This document shows positions 33,046-41,183 of a stretch of DNA of 42,960 bases, one piece after another (positions within the stretch are counted from its first letter, which is position 1; each line of letters starts with the position of its first letter). The stretch comes from Methylaequor sp002691245 (GTDB lineage Bacteria > Pseudomonadota > Alphaproteobacteria > Methylaequorales > Methylaequoraceae): assembly GCA_002691245.1 (NCBI GenBank), contig NZHH01000047.1, positions 1-42,960 on the forward strand, given 5' to 3'. The position numbers were made by a program, and so were the translations under genes. The notes below the pieces were generated by a model. It did no database searches. It saw only the letters and a program-made list of their open reading frames with translations, and was not told the origin of the DNA.

Positions 33046-33828
33046 ATGAAAATAATTAAAGTTGGTATTCTCGGTCCTGGGGGAAGAATGGGTAGAGAAA
33101 TTATTAAGCAATCAGAGTCTTACAAACAGATACTAATCTCATGTTTGTGTGAAAGAAAAAATCATAAATCTGTTGGAAANAAAATATCAGGAATAACGGT
33201 TGATGATGCTATCACTAACTTAATCAATGAAAGTGAAGTTATTATAGATTTCTCAGTTCCTTCTGCCACATTAAAATTAATGAAAGAAATTGATANATCA
33301 CAAAAAAAAGTAGCAGTAGTTACAGGAACCACNGGGTATACAAAAAAAGAGGAAAAAACATTCACGGCTCTNGCAAATGGAAAAACGGTTTTACAGTCGT
33401 ATAATATGAGTATCGGTATTGGCTTATTAAAAAACTTAGTTAGTTATTCTTCTGAAAAAATTGGTAANTTATCCGATATTGAGATTGTAGAAACACACCA
33501 CAATCAAAAAAGGGATATTCCCTCAGGAACTGCAATATCTCTGGCAGAATCCATTACTGAAGGTAACAAACAAATATCAAAAATGGCATATAGAGAAAAA
33601 AATAATGATAAAATAAGAAAAAAAAATGAAATTGGATTCGCTTCTATCAGGGGTGGGGATGTTATAGGAGAACATTCTGTAAATTTCTACTTAGATGGGG
33701 AAAGGGTAGAGCTTAAACATATCGCTTCTGACAGAAAGATTTTTTCCAGGGGAGCTATAGAAGCAGCAATGTGGGTTTCAAAAAAAAAACCAGGCTTGTA
33801 TACAATAATGGATATGTTAAAAAATTAA
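33046..33828 (+). CDS. dapB: 4-hydroxy-tetrahydrodipicolinate reductase DapB
   Basis: A 260-residue NAD(P)H-dependent reductase of the lysine/diaminopimelate pathway. The nucleotide loop is VGILGPGGRMGREI at the N-terminus. VIIDFSVPSAT, VVTGTxGYT and SYNMSIGIGLL follow, and the catalytic block is EIVETHHNQKRDIPSGTAI (paired histidines and K-x-D-x-P-S-G-T-A). The C-terminal SIRGGDVIGEHSV is also typical. A few codons contain N. It begins nine bases after dnaJ and ends two bases before the lipoprotein gene, so it is likely in the dnaK transcript. Confidence 0.96.
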   Translation: MKIIKVGILGPGGRMGREIIKQSESYKQILISCLCERKNHKSVGXKISGITVDDAITNLINESEVIIDFSVPSATLKLMKEIDXSQKKVAVVTGTXGYTKKEEKTFTAXANGKTVLQSYNMSIGIGLLKNLVSYSSEKIGXLSDIEIVETHHNQKRDIPSGTAISLAESITEGNKQISKMAYREKNNDKIRKKNEIGFASIRGGDVIGEHSVNFYLDGERVELKHIASDRKIFSRGAIEAAMWVSKKKPGLYTIMDMLKN

Positions 33829-33830
33829 TT

Positions 33831-34382
33831 ATGAAATTTTTAAAAAAANTAAACTCTTTTATANTGTTGTTTTTAATTTTAGTATCTTGTGATCAAAAAA
33901 TATCTGAGAATGATATGGAAGAATATAAATCTTTGATGGACATCAGACTTGGACATTTAGGTAATGCGATAATTATGCAAGGTAGATTGTTAGATGCTTT
34001 TAATTTAAGTAATGAAAGAGCGGATGAAGATCATTTTAAAGAGGCTGAAGAATTAATTAAAGGTCATCTTGAATCGTTTGGTCGACCTGANGATCTGAAA
34101 AATTTGAAATTACCAAACTCGGGAAAATTAAAAGAAATCCATATGTCTTTAATCGAAGCATCAGAACTTTTAATAGCCGGGTCAAATGCTTTGGAGGATA
34201 ATGCTTGGTTAGGGGGATCAGTCTCTTTTGCTGAAAGAAATNTNGACAAAGCNAGATTCAATTTTCAAAATGCAGTCAAGACTGTGTATAGCATCAAATC
34301 GGACGAAAAAATAAAGCCAGTCATAGAACCTAAAGAATACGATGTAGGNGAAAAACCTGACGTCGAGAGTTTATTGAAGTAG
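33831..34382 (+). CDS. putative lipoprotein of unknown function
   Basis: A 183-residue protein from ATG 33831; an open frame further upstream lies inside dapB. The N-terminus is a short signal peptide with a lipobox ending LVSC at about residue 19 (two codons contain N). The mature part looks all-helical: MEEYKSLMDIRLGHLGNAIIM, ERADEDHFKEAEELIKGHLESF, LIEASELLIAGSNALEDNAWL. I do not recognise the family. It follows dapB after two bases and is convergent with the EamA transporter. Confidence 0.75.
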   Translation: MKFLKKXNSFIXLFLILVSCDQKISENDMEEYKSLMDIRLGHLGNAIIMQGRLLDAFNLSNERADEDHFKEAEELIKGHLESFGRPXDLKNLKLPNSGKLKEIHMSLIEASELLIAGSNALEDNAWLGGSVSFAERNXDKXRFNFQNAVKTVYSIKSDEKIKPVIEPKEYDVXEKPDVESLLK

Positions 34383-34394
34383 ATCNAGATAAGG

Positions 34395-35270
34395 TTAAAT
34401 TTTTTTTGATGAATAATTTACCATCCATCCACCAATAACAATTAACAACAAGCCATATAACATATTTTGCGATAGTTCTTCGTCAAGAAAAATAAAAGAC
34501 CAGAATGCACCAAAGCATGGGATTAAAAAATTACTCTGGCTGGCAAAAACAGCATTTTTTGNTTTTATTAAATTAAAAAATATCAAAATTGCTAGTCCAG
34601 TACAAATCACTCCCAGTATTGTCGCTGAGATTAAACTTTTCAGACTAATATTAGTTAATATNANTAAAAAAGATTTTTCTAAAGTAAAAGAATTGATGAT
34701 TAAAACAGGTAAAGCAAAAATTGTTGCTAAAATTGTTGTAAAGGTAGCTATTTCCAATGATGAATANTCCCTAATTATTTTTACAATATTTGCTGACAAA
34801 CCATANGAAAAAGCTGAGATAACAACAAGAAATGAGAAGAAAATGGTATTAGAAGATAGGGTGAATCTTGAGGGTTCAATGAAAACAAGCATTCCAACAA
34901 ATCCAATAATTATTCCTAACATACTTAGTAAACCTATTTTTTCATTTTTAATGATTAATAATGAAATTAGAACAGTAAATAAAGGCATTGTGCCAATTAG
35001 AGTTGCAGCAACAATACTGTCGACTTTAGTTTCACTTAAACTTATCAAATTAAAAGGTACTACATTTCCAAAAATAGCTACTGAGGCAAAAAGNAATTTA
35101 TTTGATATGATCATTTTTTTNAGTTCAATTTTATTACAAAAGAAAATGAGGAAAAAAGATGCAATGATAAGTCTATAAAAAGTTAAAAAACTTGGAGGCA
35201 TNGAGANTACNCTCAACTTAATAAATAAAAAAGAACTACCCCAAATTGATGATAANAGTATCAAAGCNAN
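34395..35270 (-). CDS. EamA/DMT family transporter
   Basis: An integral membrane protein of about 290 residues with ten hydrophobic segments arranged as two EamA repeats. The start is typical for the family (LSSIWGSSFLFIKL), and the second repeat ends WSFIFLDEELSQNMLYGLLLIVIGGWM. Such transporters export small metabolites, but the substrate cannot be inferred. The start is uncertain: the codon at 35270-35268 is NTN, which could be ATG, and the next candidate is TTG 35264. The frame stays open upstream to about 35330 without another good start. It follows the DUF2244 gene by 43 bases. Confidence 0.85.
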   Translation of the reverse strand, partial: XALIXLSSIWGSSFLFIKLXVXXMPPSFLTFYRLIIASFFLIFFCNKIEXKKMIISNKXLFASVAIFGNVVPFNLISLSETKVDSIVAATLIGTMPLFTVLISLLIIKNEKIGLLSMLGIIIGFVGMLVFIEPSRFTLSSNTIFFSFLVVISAFXYGLSANIVKIIRXYSSLEIATFTTILATIFALPVLIINSFTLEKSFLXILTNISLKSLISATILGVICTGLAILIFFNLIKXKNAVFASQSNFLIPCFGAFWSFIFLDEELSQNMLYGLLLIVIGGWMVNYSSKKI

Positions 35271-35313
35271 GTAGCTTTTTAATGAAGCATTTAGTTTAAT
35301 CAGAATTTTTCTT

Positions 35314-35778
35314 TCAGTGATTATTAGTTGACTTTAAAGCCGATTCAATTTTTTTTAACAATATTTTTTTATCGTTATAGTTTAAAAAAGATCCTAGNGA
35401 AACNACTTTATTTTTTGATTTGATTATAAGATTATGTTGGTGGGTTGCTGGNTTAAGAATTTCAACTTTAGTCCAATATGGCTCAAGGTTCCAAGTTTGT
35501 TTTTTTCCGGACGGAAAATTCCGAGTTATCAATAGATTTTGCTTTATTAATTTTATCGTTTCAAAAATTTCTCCAGATTTATAGTTTATTCTGAATGCAT
35601 AGTATAATAAGAATACATCTAATCCNAAAAAACCAAAAACTGGCCACGCGCCAATGTGCCAAAAGAAAATACCTACTGAAAAGAAGATAAAACATACAAC
35701 TAACATCAAATTTTTGAAGCCTTTTTTTGACAAGCTCCTGTAAGGTAAGACAGTTAAATTCAAAAAAATTTTNTCCAT
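35314..35778 (-). CDS. DUF2244 family membrane protein
   Basis: A 154-residue protein with two transmembrane segments at about 25-42 and 46-62 (LMLVVCFIFFSVGIFFWHIG, then PVFGFxGLDVFLLYYAFRINY). A soluble C-terminal half follows (LLITRNFPSGKKQTWNLEPYW). The N-terminal NLTVLPYRSLSKKGF pattern, AWPVFGFxGLDV and the NLEPYWTKVE segment match DUF2244, common in alphaproteobacteria and of unknown function. Three codons contain N. It is upstream of the EamA gene on the same strand. Confidence 0.8.
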   Translation of the reverse strand: MXKIFLNLTVLPYRSLSKKGFKNLMLVVCFIFFSVGIFFWHIGAWPVFGFXGLDVFLLYYAFRINYKSGEIFETIKLIKQNLLITRNFPSGKKQTWNLEPYWTKVEILXPATHQHNLIIKSKNKXVXLGSFLNYNDKKILLKKIESALKSTNNH

Positions 35779-35889
35779 AATTAATTATATAAAGTTATTT
35801 TTTTATTTTTTAAAGAATTAANTTTTTCATGTTAGATTTGATAAAGCTTAAGAAAATTAATTTAAATGAATCATAAACTTTGAGGTGAT

Positions 35890-36858
35890 ATGAAAAAAAA
35901 AATTTTAGGTATGGGAAATGCAGTTCTTGATATAGTAACCTCAGTATCGGATGATTTTTTGAATGAAAAAAAATTAAAAAAAGGTTCCATGTCTTTAGTN
36001 GANGAAGAGTCTTCTGAGTCAATATTAAAAGAGATTAAAATAATAAAAACGGATTCAGGTGGATCAGTCGCTAACACAATTGTTGGTATATCAATGCTTG
36101 GAATAGAATCGTTCTTTTGTGGGAAAGTTAAAAAAGATAAACTTGGCAATGAATTTATTTCAGATATGAAAAATTCTCAAACGTCTTTTTTGTGTGAGCA
36201 ATCTCACGATGGCCTGCCAACAGCTAGATGTATTGTGTTTGTTACACCAGATGGTGAAAGATCGATGCAAACTTTCCTTGGAGCAAGTACCACTTTATCT
36301 GAGGAGGATGTTGAGGAAAAATTTTTCGATGATATAGATTTTCTTTTGATTGAAGGATATTTGTGGAGTTCAAATTCTGCAAGAAAAGCAATAGAAAAAG
36401 CAGTGAGTATTTCTAAGAAAGAAAGCATAAAAGTAATTTTTTCTCTTTCTGATTCTAATTTGGTTCAAATGTTCAAGAAAGATTTTTTAGATTTTATTGG
36501 TTCATACGTCGATATCCTTATCGGTAATGACGAAGAGTATAATGTATTATTAGGCGATGTAAAAGAGGAGGATTTTGTTAAAAAAAATAATACAGATATA
36601 CTTGTTAAAACAATGGGTGAAAAAGGGGCAGAGATTATCCAAAACAATACTAAAAATAATGTTTCTTCTCCTAAAGTAAATAATGTTTTAGATACTACTG
36701 GTGCTGGAGATATGTTTGCAGCTGGATTTCTGTTTAAACTTTTAGAAGGAAATGACCCAATCAATGCAGCTAAATTCGGTTGTAAAACTGCATCAATTAT
36801 AATTCAACAATATGGAGCCAGGCCAAATAAAAAATCTCTTCAAGGTCTGGAAGATTAA
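35890..36858 (+). CDS. PfkB family sugar/nucleoside kinase (adenosine-kinase-like)
   Basis: A 322-residue ribokinase-fold enzyme. GMGNAVLDIVTSV at the N-terminus, SGGSVANTIVGISMLG (substrate Gly-Gly), GERSMQTFLGAS, NDEEYNVLLG and the catalytic DTTGAGDMFAAGFLF at about 270-284 are visible. The GNAVLDI start and layout resemble the adenosine-kinase-like proteins of alphaproteobacteria, but the phosphoryl acceptor is not certain. GAGGTGAT six bases upstream is a strong ribosome site. Two N codons are near residue 37. The 111-base spacer before it holds only AT-rich sequence. Confidence 0.9.
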   Translation: MKKKILGMGNAVLDIVTSVSDDFLNEKKLKKGSMSLXXEESSESILKEIKIIKTDSGGSVANTIVGISMLGIESFFCGKVKKDKLGNEFISDMKNSQTSFLCEQSHDGLPTARCIVFVTPDGERSMQTFLGASTTLSEEDVEEKFFDDIDFLLIEGYLWSSNSARKAIEKAVSISKKESIKVIFSLSDSNLVQMFKKDFLDFIGSYVDILIGNDEEYNVLLGDVKEEDFVKKNNTDILVKTMGEKGAEIIQNNTKNNVSSPKVNNVLDTTGAGDMFAAGFLFKLLEGNDPINAAKFGCKTASIIIQQYGARPNKKSLQGLED

Positions 36859-36863
36859 TTTTC

Positions 36864-37118
36864 TTATCTTAAAAAAAAATTTAGAATTCCAAAAATAAAG
36901 ATTGGTATTTGAAAACCAAAATTCGTGAGTATAGCTTTATCCTTTAAAAAATAACCGCTGATAGTCCAAAAAATTACACCCGTTCCATGAAGAAAAATAT
37001 TAAGTGGATAGTTATTAAGATTTGTTAAAAGGATGCCAACTAAAACAAAAAATGTTCCAAGCCACTTAATTTTATTAATGGATTTTTCTGATATCTTTGT
37101 AAATTTTTTTTTTTTCAT
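36864..37118 (-). CDS. small membrane protein of unknown function
   Basis: An 84-residue, lysine-rich-start protein with three hydrophobic segments at about 18-32, 40-57 and 66-82 (WLGTFFVLVGILLTNLN, FLHGTGVIFWTISGYFL, FGFQIPIFIFGILNFFL). It resembles short uncharacterised membrane proteins seen in marine alphaproteobacteria, but I cannot name a family with confidence. It lies nine bases downstream of the glycosyltransferase fusion on the same strand. Confidence 0.65.
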   Translation of the reverse strand: MKKKKFTKISEKSINKIKWLGTFFVLVGILLTNLNNYPLNIFLHGTGVIFWTISGYFLKDKAILTNFGFQIPIFIFGILNFFLR

Positions 37119-37127
37119 AAAGTATTT

Positions 37128-39011
37128 TTAATAACATATTTTTTTAAATCTTTTTAATACAAGGTTAACAGGTATTGTATCAATATTTTTTGATTTAAAA
37201 ATGATCTGTGAAGATATGGAAGAATTTTTTTCATTACCTAGTGGAGAAAACTTTTTTGAGTCAGTTGGTCCAAATAATGTTAAAACCGGAATACCTGATG
37301 ACGCAATTAAATGCCCACAACCAGTGTCATTAGAAATTCCTGCCAGGCAGGATTTTGAAACCTTAATTGTTTCTAACGGATCATGACTCAACGCGATAAT
37401 TATTTTTTTTTTTGGAAATTCTCTTATTAAATTTCTCTCTAAGTCTCTTTCCTGGGGGCCAAGTATAAAAACTGGAATAAATTTTTCCATAACGAGATGT
37501 TTAGCAACCTGAATAAAATTTTCAATTGGCCACCTTTTCCAAATCACCGAAGCTCCTGGACAAATGGCTATTCTTCTTGAATTAATAATGTTTATGTTAT
37601 TTTTATAAGAAATATTTTTATTGCAAAAAATTTCTACAAGATTGATCAGCTGAGAACTAAGGTTTCTTTCAGTTGAATTTTGAGGAACTAAATCTGAGAA
37701 TAAAAATTTGGAACATGGAGATATAAAAATATCTGTTTTGAATCTTTTAAGTAATAATGTGGTTAGTAGGCGTTTTTGAGTATCTATTATTATGTCGTAC
37801 CTTTTATTTTCAATCTTCTTAAAAATATCTAGAAAAGATGAACCATACTTAGGAGTATCTTGTATCTTGGTTATTAATCCTTTTGATAATGGGTGAAGGG
37901 AGCCATTAAAAATTGAGGATCCTTTACCTGCAAACCAGGTAACTTTTGCATTGGGGAAATGTTCTTTTAATACAATAAGAAAGGGAATTTTTAATAAAGC
38001 GTCACCTAATAGGTCAAGACCAACATAAATTAAAATATTTTTTTTAGATTTATCTCTATAGGTTATTTTTCTAATGTTCTGATCTGAAATCCAAGTTCCA
38101 TAAACATAGTATCTCACCAGTTTACTAGATAATTTAAAATTTAATTTACTCACTAAATATATAAAAAAGAAATGATTAAAATAGGAATTATTAAGCACCC
38201 TTTTTCTCCAAGACCAGCATCGTGCGATAATTTTTTTTAGTGCTATTTTTTTTTCTAATGGATTTAGTTTATAGGCTTCATCAATAAAATTTAATGTCAC
38301 GATTGATTGGTCATAAAGTGTTTGACTATTATTATCCATAATTCTATTTTTTACATTTTTAGGGCCCACACAAATTGTTTTGCTTGTAGTCCCAACAAGA
38401 AATTTTTCTGAATTTTTGGATTTTAAATGATAACCTGCCACCCTCAAGGGAATTGAAAAGTCTTGAACAAAAACTGTTTCATCACAACCTTTAATTTTTC
38501 TCATGGTTTCTGTTTTTATCATGGCATTACTTGACCCGCCCCAACCTTTGGTAATAAATTTTTTAATAGGATCGTGCATTATCACCGAGGCAGGTTTATT
38601 TTTTTTAAATTTAAATCTTGAGGGGTTTTTTGACCATTCCCAAAATCCATATAGAAGGTCGATATTATTTTTTTCCATTTGAACTTTCATGTAATCCAAA
38701 GAGTCGGGAGAAAGCAAATCGTCGCCGTCTAATAACTTTATGTATGTATATTTTACATGCTTAAGGGCATTGTTTGTTGCAATACTTGGCCCACTATTTT
38801 TTTGACTTAATAATTTATAATCAATTTTTGATTTTTTTAGTGTTTTTTGAGTTATATAAAATGAAGAATCTGTTGATCCGTCATCTACAACTATTAATTG
38901 ATATTTTTTATTATTGCTTATTTGTGTGATAGCTGATTTTAGAGTTTGAGCAATATATTCTTCTTTATTGTAAAGGGTGACAATGATAGAGATACCATCT
39001 TTTAATTGCAT
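37128..39011 (-). CDS. GT2-GT9 fusion glycosyltransferase
   Basis: A 627-residue protein with two glycosyltransferase parts. Residues of about 5-240 are family 2: ISIIVTLYNKEEYIAQTL, VVDDGSTD at 41-48, NSGPSIATNNAL and the metal-binding LDGDD at 94-98. Residues of about 320-627 are family 9 (heptosyltransferase-like): NILIYVGLDLLGDALLKIP, a YDIIIDTQ strand, AICPGASVIWKRWPIENF, VFILGPQERD, and GISNDTGCGHLIASSGIPVLTLFGPTD. The linker is helical. It probably adds sugars to lipopolysaccharide or another envelope glycan. No membrane segment is seen. It is 42 bases downstream of phoB. Confidence 0.88.
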   Translation of the reverse strand: MQLKDGISIIVTLYNKEEYIAQTLKSAITQISNNKKYQLIVVDDGSTDSSFYITQKTLKKSKIDYKLLSQKNSGPSIATNNALKHVKYTYIKLLDGDDLLSPDSLDYMKVQMEKNNIDLLYGFWEWSKNPSRFKFKKNKPASVIMHDPIKKFITKGWGGSSNAMIKTETMRKIKGCDETVFVQDFSIPLRVAGYHLKSKNSEKFLVGTTSKTICVGPKNVKNRIMDNNSQTLYDQSIVTLNFIDEAYKLNPLEKKIALKKIIARCWSWRKRVLNNSYFNHFFFIYLVSKLNFKLSSKLVRYYVYGTWISDQNIRKITYRDKSKKNILIYVGLDLLGDALLKIPFLIVLKEHFPNAKVTWFAGKGSSIFNGSLHPLSKGLITKIQDTPKYGSSFLDIFKKIENKRYDIIIDTQKRLLTTLLLKRFKTDIFISPCSKFLFSDLVPQNSTERNLSSQLINLVEIFCNKNISYKNNINIINSRRIAICPGASVIWKRWPIENFIQVAKHLVMEKFIPVFILGPQERDLERNLIREFPKKKIIIALSHDPLETIKVSKSCLAGISNDTGCGHLIASSGIPVLTLFGPTDSKKFSPLGNEKNSSISSQIIFKSKNIDTIPVNLVLKRFKKICY

Positions 39012-39053
39012 AATTTGAGCTTAGAATATGGAAAGGTTTTTTTAAAGAAAATT

Positions 39054-39743
39054 TTAATCTTTATCAATAGAATATCCAGTTGCACGAATCGTTCTTATAA
39101 GATTTTTTTTGCCTTTGAGATTTACAGCTTTTCTAAGTCTTCTAATGTGAGTATCAACTGTTCGTTGTTCAACATAAATTCCATGTCCCCAGACTGAATC
39201 AAGAAGTTGTTCTCTGCTAAAAACTCTTCCAGGGTTTTCCAAAAAGTTTTTTAAAAGCTTATATTCTAATGGACCAAGATGAACTCTAGCTCCCCCTCGA
39301 TATACCTTGTGCTGATTTGTTACAATTTTAATATCTTCAAACTCTAATATTTGATCAGCACTAGAAGAGGATCTTCTTAAAAGTGCCTTTATTCTTGCAA
39401 TAAGTTCTGCTGGACTAAATGGTTTTGTTATGTAGTCATCCGCACCACAATCCAAACCTCTTACTCTATCTTCCTCTTCTTCTTTGGCAGTCAGCATTAT
39501 AATTGGTAAATTACTAGTTTCTGGTTTTCTTCGGACAATCTTGCAAAGTTCTAAACCACTGGGTGCTGGAATCATCCAGTCAAAAATGGCCAATGATGGA
39601 ATTTCTTCTTTCATTAATAATAGAGCATCTTCACCATTAGTTGCCGAATTAACTTGAAAGCCATTTTTTTCAATATTGTAAGTAATCATTGGTAATAATG
39701 ATTTATCGTCCTCTACTACAAGAATTGTTTTTTTTGTTTCCAC
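39054..39743 (-). CDS. phoB: phosphate regulon response regulator PhoB
   Basis: A 229-residue OmpR/PhoB-type regulator. The receiver domain (1-120) has ILVVEDDKSLL, the phosphorylated Asp in LAIFDWMIPAPSG at about 54, MLTAKEEEEDRVRGL and the conserved Lys in YITKPFSP. The DNA-binding domain has LGPLEYKLLKNFLENPGRVFSREQLL, VEQRTVDTHIRRLRKAV and IRATGYSI. Together with pst genes and phoU this is PhoB rather than another OmpR-type protein. The partner kinase gene phoR is not in the window. It starts one base after phoU ends. Confidence 0.95.
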   Translation of the reverse strand: METKKTILVVEDDKSLLPMITYNIEKNGFQVNSATNGEDALLLMKEEIPSLAIFDWMIPAPSGLELCKIVRRKPETSNLPIIMLTAKEEEEDRVRGLDCGADDYITKPFSPAELIARIKALLRRSSSSADQILEFEDIKIVTNQHKVYRGGARVHLGPLEYKLLKNFLENPGRVFSREQLLDSVWGHGIYVEQRTVDTHIRRLRKAVNLKGKKNLIRTIRATGYSIDKD

Positions 39744-40397
39744 TTATTTAAGAGTTCCCTGAAGATTATAAATAACTTCCCTAGATATTACTTTTGCCAG
39801 GTCTCCAATTCTTTCTAATTCTTTTGCAATGAACAACATTTGTGTACAAAAACCAATTATATCTCTATCTTCCATCATCAAATGTAAGTGTTCTCTAAAA
39901 CAGGTCTCATATACCGAGTTAATTGTAATATCCTCAGTGGGAACAGATTTTGCAATTTCTTTTGATTCTTGATCATAAGCACTTAGGGCTGTGGAAAAGT
40001 TTTTTAAAACTAAAAGGCCCAGTTGGTGAATTGAATCAGTGCTGTAGCTATCAGGAGCTTTTTTTACAGATAATATCCTTCCAGCTACGTTTGATGCATG
40101 GTCTCCTATGCGCTCAAGAATACTTGATATTTTCAGAGAAATAATAATCTGCCTAAGATCATCTGCAAGAGGTTGTCTTTTTGACAACGTAATGGTTGCA
40201 AATCCTCTTATTTTTTTTTCTAAAGCATCAATGTCTTTATCATTTTCTATAACTTCTTTAGCTTTTGAAATATTGATTATTTTTATCAAGTCAACTGCTT
40301 GGAAGATTTGTTTTTCAACATTCAAACCCATTTTTGTTAAGTTGCTTTTTAGAGAATTTAAATCTTCATCATATGTTGTTACAATATGTTCTTTCAT
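39744..40397 (-). CDS. phoU: phosphate transport regulator PhoU
   Basis: A 217-residue all-helical protein with two PhoU repeats that links the Pst transporter to PhoR signalling. Family marks are MGLNVEKQIFQAVD, DIDALEKKIRGFA, a LADDLRQIIISLKISSILERIGDHASNVA stretch in the first repeat and LLFIAKELERIGDLAKVI-like residues in the second. The metal-binding E-R-I-G-D motif is present in both repeats. It lies between pstB and phoB, three bases after pstB. Confidence 0.95.
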   Translation of the reverse strand: MKEHIVTTYDEDLNSLKSNLTKMGLNVEKQIFQAVDLIKIINISKAKEVIENDKDIDALEKKIRGFATITLSKRQPLADDLRQIIISLKISSILERIGDHASNVAGRILSVKKAPDSYSTDSIHQLGLLVLKNFSTALSAYDQESKEIAKSVPTEDITINSVYETCFREHLHLMMEDRDIIGFCTQMLFIAKELERIGDLAKVISREVIYNLQGTLK

Positions 40398-40400
40398 TTT

Positions 40401-41165
40401 TTACCCTATTTTTCCTGTTATATAATCTTGAGTTTTTTTCTGACTCGGTGTTGAAAAAATTTGATCTGTGCGCCCTACCTCGATTAAATTACCCATATGA
40501 AAAAAAGCAGTTTGCTGTGAAACTCTTGCAGCTTGCTGCATAGAGTGAGTAACTATTACAATAGTAAAGTTTTTAACTAACTCATCAATAAGTTCTTCAA
40601 TTACAGCAGTTGCTATTGGATCTAGTGCTGAGCAAGGTTCATCCATTAGAATGATTTGTGGACTAATTGCAATGGCTCTGGCTATGCATAGTCTTTGCTG
40701 TTGTCCCCCCGATAAAGAGGTTCCTGAATCATTTAGCCTATCTTTTACCTCTTCAAACAAACCAGCTTTTTTTAAGCTATATATAACTAGCTCCTCTAAT
40801 TCATCATCGCTATTAACAATTCCATGAATTTTTGGTCCGTAGGCAACATTGTCAAAAATTGACTTAGGGAATGGATTAGGTTTTTGGAACACCATTCCTA
40901 TCTTTGCCCTCAGTAAAACCGGGTCGACTTCTGTGGAATATATATCTTCTTCATCAACAATAATTTTTCCTTCTATCCTACAAATATCTATCGTATCGTT
41001 CATACGATTTATACATCTAAGAAAAGTAGATTTTCCACAACCACTTGGACCTATTAAGGCTGTGACCTTATTTGTAGGAATTTCAAGATTGATTTTATCA
41101 AGTGCTTTCTTCTGGCCATAGTAAACATTAACATTTTTACTTTTTATTTTAATTTTTTCTGTCAT
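40401..41165 (-). CDS. pstB: phosphate ABC transporter ATPase PstB
   Basis: A 254-residue ABC ATPase that powers high-affinity phosphate import. Walker A is ALIGPSGCGKSTFLR at about 36-50. MVFQKPNPFPKSIFDNVAYG is the PstB-type Q-loop, LSGGQQQRLCIARAIA the signature, and IILMDEPCSALDPIAT the Walker B with D-loop. VIVTHSMQQAARVS is the switch histidine. It follows pstA by 18 bases and precedes phoU. Confidence 0.98.
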   Translation of the reverse strand: MTEKIKIKSKNVNVYYGQKKALDKINLEIPTNKVTALIGPSGCGKSTFLRCINRMNDTIDICRIEGKIIVDEEDIYSTEVDPVLLRAKIGMVFQKPNPFPKSIFDNVAYGPKIHGIVNSDDELEELVIYSLKKAGLFEEVKDRLNDSGTSLSGGQQQRLCIARAIAISPQIILMDEPCSALDPIATAVIEELIDELVKNFTIVIVTHSMQQAARVSQQTAFFHMGNLIEVGRTDQIFSTPSQKKTQDYITGKIG

Positions 41166-41183
41166 AAAACTTCTCTTAATATT

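Noticed and set aside
35829..35876. 15-codon open frame ahead of the PfkB kinase, as a possible leader peptide
   Set aside because: No ribosome site and no runs of regulatory codons; likely chance in AT-rich sequence.
36843..36880. Possible bidirectional terminator between the PfkB gene and the small membrane protein gene
   Set aside because: The AAGAT/ATCTT stem is short and AT-only, and the downstream run has the wrong polarity for the plus strand.
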